From Bacteroidota bacterium (GTDB lineage: Bacteria; Bacteroidota; Ignavibacteria; Ignavibacteriales; Ignavibacteriaceae): a stretch of 8,595 nt of DNA. The position numbers and the translations under genes were made by a program. Positions 1 through 6,059 of this stretch are shown here, in pieces. The stretch is from positions 1 through 8,595 of the forward strand of contig JAJYSI010000118.1 in the NCBI GenBank assembly GCA_021793635.1. Direction: 5' to 3'. The notes under the pieces are model-generated. The model searched no databases, was not told the DNA's origin, and saw only the letters and a program-made list of their open reading frames with translations. The stretch's first letter is position 1. Each line of letters begins with the position of its first letter.

Positions 1-1
1 T

Positions 2-1084
2 ATTTCTTCATTAGCAAAAGAAAATTTAATAATCGAGGTTAAGGATAAAGACAATACACAAGCCGGAAGACCCCCATATTTAGTTAAGCTTAACGGTAAA
101 GCAGGCTTTATTTTGGGGATAGATATTGGCAGGTTGTTTACAAATTTTATTGTACTTGATTTAGAGCATAACATTTTAGCCGATGTAAGAAAAATTTCTA
201 TACCTCTCAGTAATGATATAAGCCTAATTGATCAGTTAGATAAAGAAATAAAAAGCGTTATCTCTGAAGCGAAAATTAGCTGGAATAAATTGTTAGGGAT
301 TGGGATTTCAATACCCGGTATGGTTAAAGGAAGAAAAGGTTTAAGCGAGACTTATTTGAATTTTGGAGAAAGGTCTGCGAAAGAAATATTAGAAGAAAAA
401 TTCAAAAAACCGGTTCATATTGAACATGATTTACAAGCAATGGCGCTTGGCGAATTATGGTTCGGTGAGGCTAAAAATGAAAAGAATGTCCTTTGCGTTA
501 ATGTTGGCTGGGGATTGGGACTAGGAATTATTCTGGATGGCAAAGTATATTATGGCGAAGATGGATATGCAGGAGAATTCGGTCACATTCAAGTAATTCC
601 GGATGGCGAACTTTGTTACTGTGGTAAGAAAGGCTGTCTTGAAACTGTATCCTCAAGCAGGGCTATTGCGCATATCGCCAAGGCGAGAATCTCAGAAGGG
701 GCTACTACAATGTTATCAGGTGAAAATATAAATTTAGAACAAATTGATTCAAAAATGGTGTTTGAAGCAGCAAATCGCGGTGATCAATTTTCCATAGAAA
801 TAATCGAAGAAGCAGGCAGATACCTTGGTTCCGGCATAGCTGTTCTTATAAACTTATTTAATCCGTCATTAATTATATTGGGCGGCGGTGTATCTAATGC
901 AGCTCCATATCTACTGGATTCTATTAAAAGTAATGCCATGAAACATTCCTTGGTTCAATTGAATAAAAAAGTAAGATTTGTTACCTCAAAACTTGGAAAT
1001 AAAGCCGGAGCTTTAGGTGTGGCAATTTATTTAGCACGGGATTTATTTGAAGTCGATCACTTAAATCCGATTGCTTATGTATAA
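2..1084 (+). CDS. ROK-family transcriptional regulator (NagC/XylR type), 5' end outside the window
   Basis: Probably a sugar-responsive DNA-binding repressor. The frame is open to the left edge, giving 360 visible codons before the TAA. The first 37 residues read as the end of a winged-helix domain (ISSLAKENLIIEV) and the usual linker GRPPYLVKLNGKAGF, which in ROK repressors leads straight into the sugar-binding fold (GIDIG at 113-127). The TTG at 113 is therefore an internal leucine codon, and the true start, with most of the DNA-recognition helix, lies left of the window. The ROK core is complete: a glycine-rich nucleotide-type loop (VNVGWGLGLG), the AGEFGH motif with its histidine at 584-586, and the zinc motif CYCGKKGC with cysteines at 614, 620 and 635. 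The aspartate in EHDLQAMALGE matches the ROK catalytic position, so kinase activity cannot be excluded, but the HTH linker favours a regulator. It is followed after 18 bases by a sugar epimerase gene, probably in the same operon. The inducer is unknown. Confidence 0.88.
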   Translation: MSSLAKENLIIEVKDKDNTQAGRPPYLVKLNGKAGFILGIDIGRLFTNFIVLDLEHNILADVRKISIPLSNDISLIDQLDKEIKSVISEAKISWNKLLGIGISIPGMVKGRKGLSETYLNFGERSAKEILEEKFKKPVHIEHDLQAMALGELWFGEAKNEKNVLCVNVGWGLGLGIILDGKVYYGEDGYAGEFGHIQVIPDGELCYCGKKGCLETVSSSRAIAHIAKARISEGATTMLSGENINLEQIDSKMVFEAANRGDQFSIEIIEEAGRYLGSGIAVLINLFNPSLIILGGGVSNAAPYLLDSIKSNAMKHSLVQLNKKVRFVTSKLGNKAGALGVAIYLARDLFEVDHLNPIAYV

Positions 1085-1102
1085 TAATGATAAATATAAT
1101 TA

Positions 1103-2056
1103 ATGGAAAAAATTAAAGTTGTAATAACCGGTGGAGCAGGATTTATTGGCTCTCATTTAGCTGAATACTGGGAAAGCAGAAATGCAGAAGTTCATGTTAT
1201 TGATAATTTAAGAAGTGGAAATATTATAAATATAGAATCATTTAAGAATGTTATCTTTCATGAAGTTAGTATTACTGATAGAGAAGCCGTTTTAGATATA
1301 TTAGAAAATGCTACTTATGTTCATCATCTTGCTGCAATGATATCAGTTCCTGAATCAATACAAAGACCCTTAGAATGCGTTAGTATTAATGTCAACGGCC
1401 TGTTGAACATCCTGGATGCAGCCGCTAAACATAAAGTAAAAAAGATTGTTCATAGTAGTAGCGCCGCTATATACGGAGAAAATCCTGAATCTCCGAAAGA
1501 AATATCAATGCTGCCAAAACCAAAATCTCCTTATGGAATTACTAAATTGGATGGTGAATATTACCTTCAGGTTTATCAAGAAAATTACGGCTTAAAAGGA
1601 ACAGCATTACGTTATTTTAATGTCTTTGGACCAAGGCAAGACCCTAAAAGTCAATATGCGGCGGCAATTCCGATATTTATTAGCAAGGCTATAAAAAATG
1701 AACCTATAATTATTTACGGCGACGGTGAACAAACAAGAGACTTTGTTTATGTTAAAGATGTTGTGCAAGCAAACATTTTAGCCGTAACAAATGAAAATAT
1801 TACAGGCGTTTTTAATGTCGGGAAAGGTGACGCTATAACTATAAATGAAATTGCAAAATTAATCATCAATGAAACAAACAGTAATAGTAAAATCATTTAT
1901 GAGGAAACTAGAGCGGGCGATATTAAGCATAGCTTATCATCGATTAATCTTACCACTTTAAACCTTGGTTACAAGCCAAAATATTCTTTATCTGATGGAT
2001 TGAAGGAAACGATTAAATATTTTGTAAATGTTTTTAATAATTATAAATTAAGCTGA
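1103..2056 (+). CDS. NAD-dependent UDP-sugar 4-epimerase (GalE/WbpP-like extended SDR)
   Basis: A cytoplasmic extended short-chain dehydrogenase of 317 residues, likely interconverting UDP-glucose/UDP-galactose or the N-acetyl forms at C4. The N-terminal Rossmann NAD-binding motif GGAGFIG is at residues 10-16, an acidic VIDN follows at about 32-35, and the active site has HSSSAAIYG (117-125) and YGITK (Tyr144, Lys148). The substrate-binding half carries LRYFNVFGPRQDP, YGDGEQTRDFVYVKD and AGDIKHSLSS. The combination NVFGxRQDP, YAAAIP and GDIKHS resembles the WbpP-type UDP-GlcNAc 4-epimerases. The small Ser277 near the sugar-binding region could allow N-acetylated substrates, but this is inference and the family also contains other nucleotide-sugar epimerases and dehydratases. 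The ATG at 1103 gives the expected N-terminus just before the first beta strand, but no clear Shine-Dalgarno sequence precedes it. It lies 18 bases after the ROK regulator and 9 bases before the mutarotase gene, which suggests co-transcription. Confidence 0.88.
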   Translation: MEKIKVVITGGAGFIGSHLAEYWESRNAEVHVIDNLRSGNIINIESFKNVIFHEVSITDREAVLDILENATYVHHLAAMISVPESIQRPLECVSINVNGLLNILDAAAKHKVKKIVHSSSAAIYGENPESPKEISMLPKPKSPYGITKLDGEYYLQVYQENYGLKGTALRYFNVFGPRQDPKSQYAAAIPIFISKAIKNEPIIIYGDGEQTRDFVYVKDVVQANILAVTNENITGVFNVGKGDAITINEIAKLIINETNSNSKIIYEETRAGDIKHSLSSINLTTLNLGYKPKYSLSDGLKETIKYFVNVFNNYKLS

Positions 2057-2065
2057 ATCTAATTT

Positions 2066-3079
2066 TTGAGCAAATATAAATTTTCCGAAATAAAATTTGG
2101 CGATTATAAAACAATTATCCTTTCTAATGAAAGTGATGGCTCAAGTTTTCAAATAGCCTTACGGGGGGCTACTCCATTAAAATTTAATATACCATTAAAT
2201 GGAAAGATTTTTAATATCCTGGATAGTTTTTTATCACCGTCCGAACTAAAAGAGGGTGAAGGCTCAAGGTGTTGGATTATGGCGCCTTTTACTAATAGAA
2301 TCCCTGATGATATTTATGAATTTAATGGAAACAAATATCTCATGGAACCCAATTCTTTAAATGGGAAAGTTATTCATGGTTTTTCTTACATGATACCATT
2401 CGAAATAAACAACCTTGAAATTAATAATCAATTTATTGAAGTCACTTTATCAACTACATTGATACGCCCGGGAATATTTAACGGATATCCGTTCGCATTG
2501 GATATATTTATCAAATACAGACTGCATGATTGTGAATTAGACGTACATATTATTGCTGATAATGTAGGAGATATTCCTTTACCTTATTCGACCGGATGGC
2601 ATCCGTATTTCAAAACAACAGATAATGGTATTGAACACTTAATACTATCAGTAGACTCTGAATTTGTTATTTTATTAGACCAAAACTATATACCATTGCC
2701 GGGTAGTTTAGCTTATGGAAGTATTAATGATTTTCCTCAATTGGATTTTAGGAATATTGTACCTCCGCAATATAGAGTTATTAATGGTAGAAAAATTGAT
2801 CATTGCTTTGATAAGATTGCCAAAGACAAAAATGGTTTTGCGACGGCTTCTATCTATGATCCAGATAATGGATTAAAAATATCTCTAACTCAAAAGGGAG
2901 GAGTTACTTTAATATTTACTGGCGACCTATTAACAGTGCGCCCAAGAAAATCAATCGCTATAGAACCGCTTCAAGTTATAACTAATGCTTTTAATAGAAG
3001 CGAATTAAGAGAAGCAATAACAGTTTTACCCGGTCAAAAATCTACTTTTGAATTTGGAGTTAACATTTCCTCAAGTTAG
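2066..3079 (+). CDS. Aldose 1-epimerase (galactose mutarotase) family protein
   Basis: A 337-residue protein of the galactose mutarotase-like beta-sandwich fold, which interconverts alpha and beta anomers of free sugars. Family landmarks occur in the usual order: APFTNRI (residues 73-79, sugar-binding Arg), the first active-site His in IHGFSY (His104), the second in STGWHPYFK (His179), the aspartates around KIDHCFD (243-249), and the general-base glutamate in IAIEPLQ (Glu300) followed by N-A-F-N. A closing LPGQ segment near 321-324 is also typical. The start is TTG: a stop codon in frame at 2060-2062 leaves no earlier ATG or GTG, and the next methionine is too far inside (residue 72). No Shine-Dalgarno sequence is evident. 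The gene starts 9 bases after the epimerase stop, so it is probably translated from the same mRNA. Length and motifs indicate an intact enzyme. Substrate could be galactose, glucose or another aldose. No signal peptide is visible. Confidence 0.88.
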   Translation: MSKYKFSEIKFGDYKTIILSNESDGSSFQIALRGATPLKFNIPLNGKIFNILDSFLSPSELKEGEGSRCWIMAPFTNRIPDDIYEFNGNKYLMEPNSLNGKVIHGFSYMIPFEINNLEINNQFIEVTLSTTLIRPGIFNGYPFALDIFIKYRLHDCELDVHIIADNVGDIPLPYSTGWHPYFKTTDNGIEHLILSVDSEFVILLDQNYIPLPGSLAYGSINDFPQLDFRNIVPPQYRVINGRKIDHCFDKIAKDKNGFATASIYDPDNGLKISLTQKGGVTLIFTGDLLTVRPRKSIAIEPLQVITNAFNRSELREAITVLPGQKSTFEFGVNISSS

Positions 3080-3093
3080 GTAGAACCTATTTT
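3077..3093 (+). terminator. Weak terminator-like hairpin after the sugar operon
   Basis: The stop codon of the mutarotase gene begins a small hairpin: TAGGT (3077-3081), loop AGA, ACCTA (3085-3089), then TTTT (3090-3093). The stem is only five pairs, so it is weak for a Rho-independent terminator, but its position and U tract fit the end of the operon. Confidence 0.3.
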
Positions 3094-3239
3094 CAACTAT
3101 TGGCGCTAGTATATTATTTCTGATCTAAAAATCCCAATCATTAACTTTACCCAGGTTTTCAAATTGTATAAATTTATTGCTCCTCTATTTTCCCAGCTGA
3201 ATATTAGTTTCCTTTCTCCTTGCTTAGTAATTCCTTCAA

Positions 3240-3275
3240 CTTGAAGAATATTTATACAAGCTAAATATTCTCAAG
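3240..3275. repeat. Imperfect inverted repeat / AT-rich hairpin
   Basis: CTTGAAGAATATTTA (3240-3254) pairs with TAAATATTCTCAAG (3262-3275): 14 base pairs with one bulged A and a 7-base loop. On the + strand it is followed by ACTTTT (3276-3281), so it could act as a second terminator for the sugar operon. The stem has only three G-C pairs, which is weak for that role. Its left end overlaps a separate perfect palindrome, CTTCAA-C-TTGAAG (3234-3246). Function is unknown. Confidence 0.5.
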
Positions 3276-3314
3276 ACTTTTACTAATTGTCCGTGCTGTA
3301 ATTGCGTTTCTATA

Positions 3315-3411
3315 GGGCACTTCTAAAAACTTCAATATTCTCTGCGAACGTTGCGTATTCTTTGCGTTCTCTGCGTTAAATTTTTATAAAAGATAGTTTT
3401 TAGAAGTACCC
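3315..3411. mobile_element. MITE-like element with 17-base terminal inverted repeats
   Basis: The left end GGGCACTTCTAAAAACT (3315-3331) and right end AGTTTTTAGAAGTACCC (3395-3411) are inverted copies with 16 of 17 positions matching. They enclose 63 bases without an ORF. Inside, TGCG recurs at 3343, 3352, 3363 and 3372 in similar surroundings (TCTGCGAA, TTGCGTAT, TTTGCGTT, TCTGCGTT). Size, long terminal inverted repeats and lack of coding capacity fit a non-autonomous miniature inverted-repeat element or a dispersed repeat that folds as a hairpin. No clear target-site duplication is seen at the edges, so mobility is inferred, not shown. Confidence 0.5.
3337..3378. repeat. Degenerate TCTGCGTT-type tandem repeat array
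   Basis: Four related units lie in a row with the core TGCG at 3343, 3352, 3363 and 3372, spaced 9, 11 and 9 bases. On the other strand they read as AACGCAGAG, AACGCAAAG, ATACGCAA and TTCGCAGAG. The array sits inside the inverted-repeat element and is more G+C-rich than its surroundings. It encodes nothing recognisable. Confidence 0.5.
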
Positions 3412-3617
3412 ATTATTTATAATGATGCCAAAATTGGTAAAGGGTTAGTCTTGTTCTTGCTGATGCAATTTATTGAATTTTCAACTGATTTGGTTTTGGA
3501 ACATTGACACACTCTGAAAGGAAATGTAATTGCTGGGTATGATATCTGTTTTTGGAGGTCATTTTCAATGCAGATAGACTTTTGACTATGGACACCGCTC
3601 TGTTTGACGTATTCAAT

Positions 3618-4670
3618 TCAGCATATTCTTGGAAGTTGCTCGCCGGAGATCATATCTACAATTCTTGAGCTTCCGATCATTGTTTTCATTGTAACCAGGC
3701 TTTTATTCTCGGCGGTTACACTACCAATGATGGAAGATTCTTTACCTAAGGGATGATTCTTCATCGCATTTAATACTTTATCGGCATCATCTTTCGGAAC
3801 AAACACCAAAACTTTTCCTTCGTTAGCAATATACAAAGGATCTAAACCCAATATCTCACATGCGCCTTTTACTTCTTCTGAAATAAGGATTTTATCTTCT
3901 TCTATAGCAATACCTACATTTCCTTTGTTTGCAATTTCGTTCAATGCGCTAGCTAATCCTCCGCGAGTCGGGTCCCGCATTACATTTATTTTCTTTGATG
4001 TTTTAAGAATTCTATCAATCAAATCGTTCAATGCTGCTGTATCACTTTTAATTGTTGTTTCGAATTCCAGTCCTTCCCTTGCGGATAAAATAGCAATTCC
4101 ATGTTCAGCTATCTTTCCGTTTAATATTATAACATCACCCGGTTGAACATTTATGGGTGATATGTCTATCCCCGTTTCAATAGTTCCAATGCCCGAAGTG
4201 TTTATGAATATTTTATCGCCCTTTCCTTTATTTACAACTTTAGTATCGCCGGTAACTATTTTTACTCCGGCTTTTTCCGCCGCTTGTTTCATCGAAAGTA
4301 CGATCCTCCATAATTCTTCTATCTCAAACCCTTCTTCAATTATAAATCCGGCAGAAATGTAAAGTGGTTTAGCCCCGGACACTGCAAGATCATTTACGGT
4401 TCCGTTTACCGCAAGGTCGCCAATATTTCCGCCGGGAAAGAAAATAGGTTGGACGACATAACTGTCTGTTGTAAATGCTAATCTCACTCCATTAATATTA
4501 AACATTGCGCTGTCATGCTGAACATTCAAAAGTTCGTTATCGAACTGAGAAAAAAATATCTTTTGAATTAATTGGTTCGATAATATACCGCCGCCGCCGT
4601 GCGCCAATAATATTTTATCATAATCGTTTTTTGGGATTGGGCAGGCAAGGTTAAAATCTGTTTTATCCAT
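3618..4670 (-). CDS. hypE: HypE, carbamoyl dehydratase of [NiFe] hydrogenase maturation
   Basis: HypE takes the carbamoyl group from HypF onto its C-terminal cysteine and dehydrates it with ATP to a thiocyanate, the source of the two cyanide ligands of the hydrogenase iron. The protein has 350 residues, a normal length for the family. It shows the AIR-synthase/PurM-like fold: AHGGGG near residues 23-28, the TTDSYVVQPIFFPGGNIGDLAVNGTVNDLAVSGA-type ATP-site region (67-100), IVTGDTKVV (138-146), and RDPTRGGLASALNEIA (about 232-247). It ends in the diagnostic PRIC with the acceptor Cys350 as last residue, so the active site is intact. The ATG at 4670 follows hypD after 33 AT-rich bases without a clear Shine-Dalgarno sequence. 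It is the last gene of the hyp operon here and works with HypF and the HypC-HypD complex in the cytoplasm. Confidence 0.96.
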   Translation of the reverse strand: MDKTDFNLACPIPKNDYDKILLAHGGGGILSNQLIQKIFFSQFDNELLNVQHDSAMFNINGVRLAFTTDSYVVQPIFFPGGNIGDLAVNGTVNDLAVSGAKPLYISAGFIIEEGFEIEELWRIVLSMKQAAEKAGVKIVTGDTKVVNKGKGDKIFINTSGIGTIETGIDISPINVQPGDVIILNGKIAEHGIAILSAREGLEFETTIKSDTAALNDLIDRILKTSKKINVMRDPTRGGLASALNEIANKGNVGIAIEEDKILISEEVKGACEILGLDPLYIANEGKVLVFVPKDDADKVLNAMKNHPLGKESSIIGSVTAENKSLVTMKTMIGSSRIVDMISGEQLPRIC

Positions 4671-4703
4671 AATTATTCTTTAATTTTTTCAAAATAAAAA
4701 TGC

Positions 4704-5786
4704 TTACTTTTTGTAACGAAAATATGCTGCACAAGTTCCTTCCGAAGAAACCATCGGTGCGCCTAAAGGATGTTCCGGTGTACAAAGCGTTCCAAATGCA
4801 GAACAATCTACAGGTTTTTTGTATCCCTGCAAAATTTTTCCCGCAATACAAAGATCAGATTCCTGTTTCTCAATTTCATGTACATCGAATATTTTTTCTG
4901 CATCAAAATCAGCAAAGGATTCTTTTAATTTCCAGCCGCTCATCGGTATCGTTCCAATTCCTCTCCATTTTCTATCCACAGTTTGAAAGACTTCCGAAAG
5001 AATTTTTTTAGCGGCATTATTACCTTCCTTTATAACTGCGCGGCTATATTGATTTTCAACTTCAAATTTTCCTTCTTCTAATTGCTTTACCGCTGCATAT
5101 ATTCCCTGGAGTATATCAACAGGTTCAAATCCGGTAACGACAATCGGGATTTTATATTTATTAGCTAAAGGAATATATTCTTCATAACCCATAATTGTGC
5201 AAACGTGTCCCGCAGCTAAGAATCCTTGAATCGAAGTATCTGGTGAAGAAAGTAAGGCCTCAATTGCCGGGGGAACTAAAACTTGTGAGCATAGTAGATA
5301 ATAATTTTTAAGCCCGCGTCTTTTTGCTTCTATCACTGACATTGCATTAGCGGGAGCGGTAGTTTCAAAGCCTACCCCAAAGAATACAATTTTTTTATCT
5401 GGATTACTTTCAGCCAGCTTAACAGCATCAAGCGGAGAGTAAACCATCCTAACATCTCCGCCGTTTGCTTTTACGTTCAACAGATCTAATCTCGAACCCG
5501 GAACACGAAGCATGTCGCCAAATGAGGCAAAAATAACATCTTTTCTTGAAGCTATTTCAATCGCTTTATCAATCATTTCCAGAGGCGTTACGCAAACGGG
5601 ACAGCCGGGCCCATGAAGTAAATTTATTTCCTTGGGAATTAATTCTTCAATATTGTATTTCATTATTGTATGTGTTTGCCCTCCGCAGACTTCCATCAAA
5701 CTCCAGGGCTGTGTTAATATTGATTTTATCTTTGCTACTAAATTTTTTACTAGAAGAGAGTCTCTATATTCATCTACATATTTCAT
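4704..5786 (-). CDS. hypD: HypD, Fe-S scaffold for Fe(CN)2CO assembly
   Basis: HypD forms a complex with HypC on which the Fe(CN)2CO unit of the [NiFe] hydrogenase is assembled, and it supplies electrons through its 4Fe-4S cluster. The protein has 360 residues, as expected. Conserved cysteine motifs are all present: CGGQTH (Cys34), GPGCPVC (Cys62, Cys65), and the C-terminal set Cys313 (DLCIAG), Cys328, Cys335 (FGTLC) and Cys352 (EGTCAAYF), which in the family includes the cluster ligands. [12 protein letters not shown] (135-146) and [10 protein letters not shown] (191-200) are further family signatures. The ATG at 5786 lies 14 bases after the hypC stop. HypC and HypD being adjacent fits their physical partnership. 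No residue known to be essential is missing. Confidence 0.97.
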   Translation of the reverse strand: MKYVDEYRDSLLVKNLVAKIKSILTQPWSLMEVCGGQTHTIMKYNIEELIPKEINLLHGPGCPVCVTPLEMIDKAIEIASRKDVIFASFGDMLRVPGSRLDLLNVKANGGDVRMVYSPLDAVKLAESNPDKKIVFFGVGFETTAPANAMSVIEAKRRGLKNYYLLCSQVLVPPAIEALLSSPDTSIQGFLAAGHVCTIMGYEEYIPLANKYKIPIVVTGFEPVDILQGIYAAVKQLEEGKFEVENQYSRAVIKEGNNAAKKILSEVFQTVDRKWRGIGTIPMSGWKLKESFADFDAEKIFDVHEIEKQESDLCIAGKILQGYKKPVDCSAFGTLCTPEHPLGAPMVSSEGTCAAYFRYKK

Positions 5787-5800
5787 TTTAATATCTAATT

Positions 5801-6055
5801 TTAATTGTTTGCTTCAAAGTCTTCCGGGTCTTCATCCATATCTCTCAACATTTTTAAGGTTTCTTCCGCCCCCCCTTCATCAATTTTATTCAATGCGAAT
5901 CCTACATGGGCTAAAATGTATTCTCCTACTTTAGGCTCTGATATCCAGTCGATGCAAATATTCTTTACAACACCGCCAAAATTTACTTTAGCCATTTTTA
6001 GATTCGGATTGCTTTCATCGATAGATTCAATTTTACCGGGAACTGCTAAACACAT
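5801..6055 (-). CDS. hypC: HypC, hydrogenase assembly chaperone
   Basis: A small chaperone (84 residues) of the HypC/HybG/HupF family. It carries the iron with its diatomic ligands together with HypD and delivers it to the precursor of the hydrogenase large subunit. The N-terminus is the canonical MCLAVPGKI; after removal of Met1, Cys2 is the functional iron ligand and contacts HypD. The OB-like barrel is visible as [17 protein letters not shown], then [17 protein letters not shown] and the closing helix [10 protein letters not shown]. The tail is acidic ([11 protein letters not shown]). The start is fixed by the MCLAVPG motif. A GGAG Shine-Dalgarno sequence sits 8 bases upstream, inside the end of hypF, and the gap from the hypF stop is 4 bases, suggesting translational coupling. 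Confidence 0.96.
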   Translation of the reverse strand: MCLAVPGKIESIDESNPNLKMAKVNFGGVVKNICIDWISEPKVGEYILAHVGFALNKIDEGGAEETLKMLRDMDEDPEDFEANN

Positions 6056-6059
6056 TTTT

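Larger units (their letters stand above)
3080..3617. other. Gene-free spacer between convergent operons
   Basis: No convincing coding region is found on either strand over 538 bases; all frames are broken by frequent stops. The contents are a weak terminator-like hairpin at its left end, an AT-rich hairpin (3240-3275), and a MITE-like repeat element (3315-3411). To the right (3420-3617) I see only AT-rich sequence with a loose direct repeat, GACACACTCTG at 3506-3516 and GACACCGCTCTG at 3591-3602, and a small imperfect palindrome with ATAG/CTAT arms (3574-3589). No clear terminator with a T tract was found for the leftward hyp operon. Such a spacer between two converging gene ends is a typical place for insertions to be tolerated. 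Confidence 0.7.

Noticed and set aside
3574..3589. Imperfect palindrome (ATAG...CTAT) considered as terminator of the hyp operon.
   Set aside because: The perfect arms are only four bases, with an internal mismatch, and no T tract follows on the - strand.
3470..3617. Open frame of about 50 codons on the - strand running past the end of hypE and ending with TAA at 3470-3472.
   Set aside because: It has no sensible start or ribosome-binding site, is in a different frame from hypE, and its translation resembles no family I recognise. Chance or an unidentifiable remnant is more likely.
3925..4362. Two + strand open frames of 69-73 codons opposite hypE.
   Set aside because: They are antisense to a clear hypE coding region, lack ribosome-binding sites and show no protein-like motifs.
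4671..4703. AT-rich gap between hypD and hypE considered as an internal promoter.
   Set aside because: It is 33 bases of almost pure A and T without recognisable spaced promoter elements; a simple intergenic linker explains it.
4663..5011. Short open frames overlapping the 3' part of hypD on both strands.
   Set aside because: hypD in this region encodes the conserved C-terminal cysteine motifs, so the alternative frames are shadows of it.
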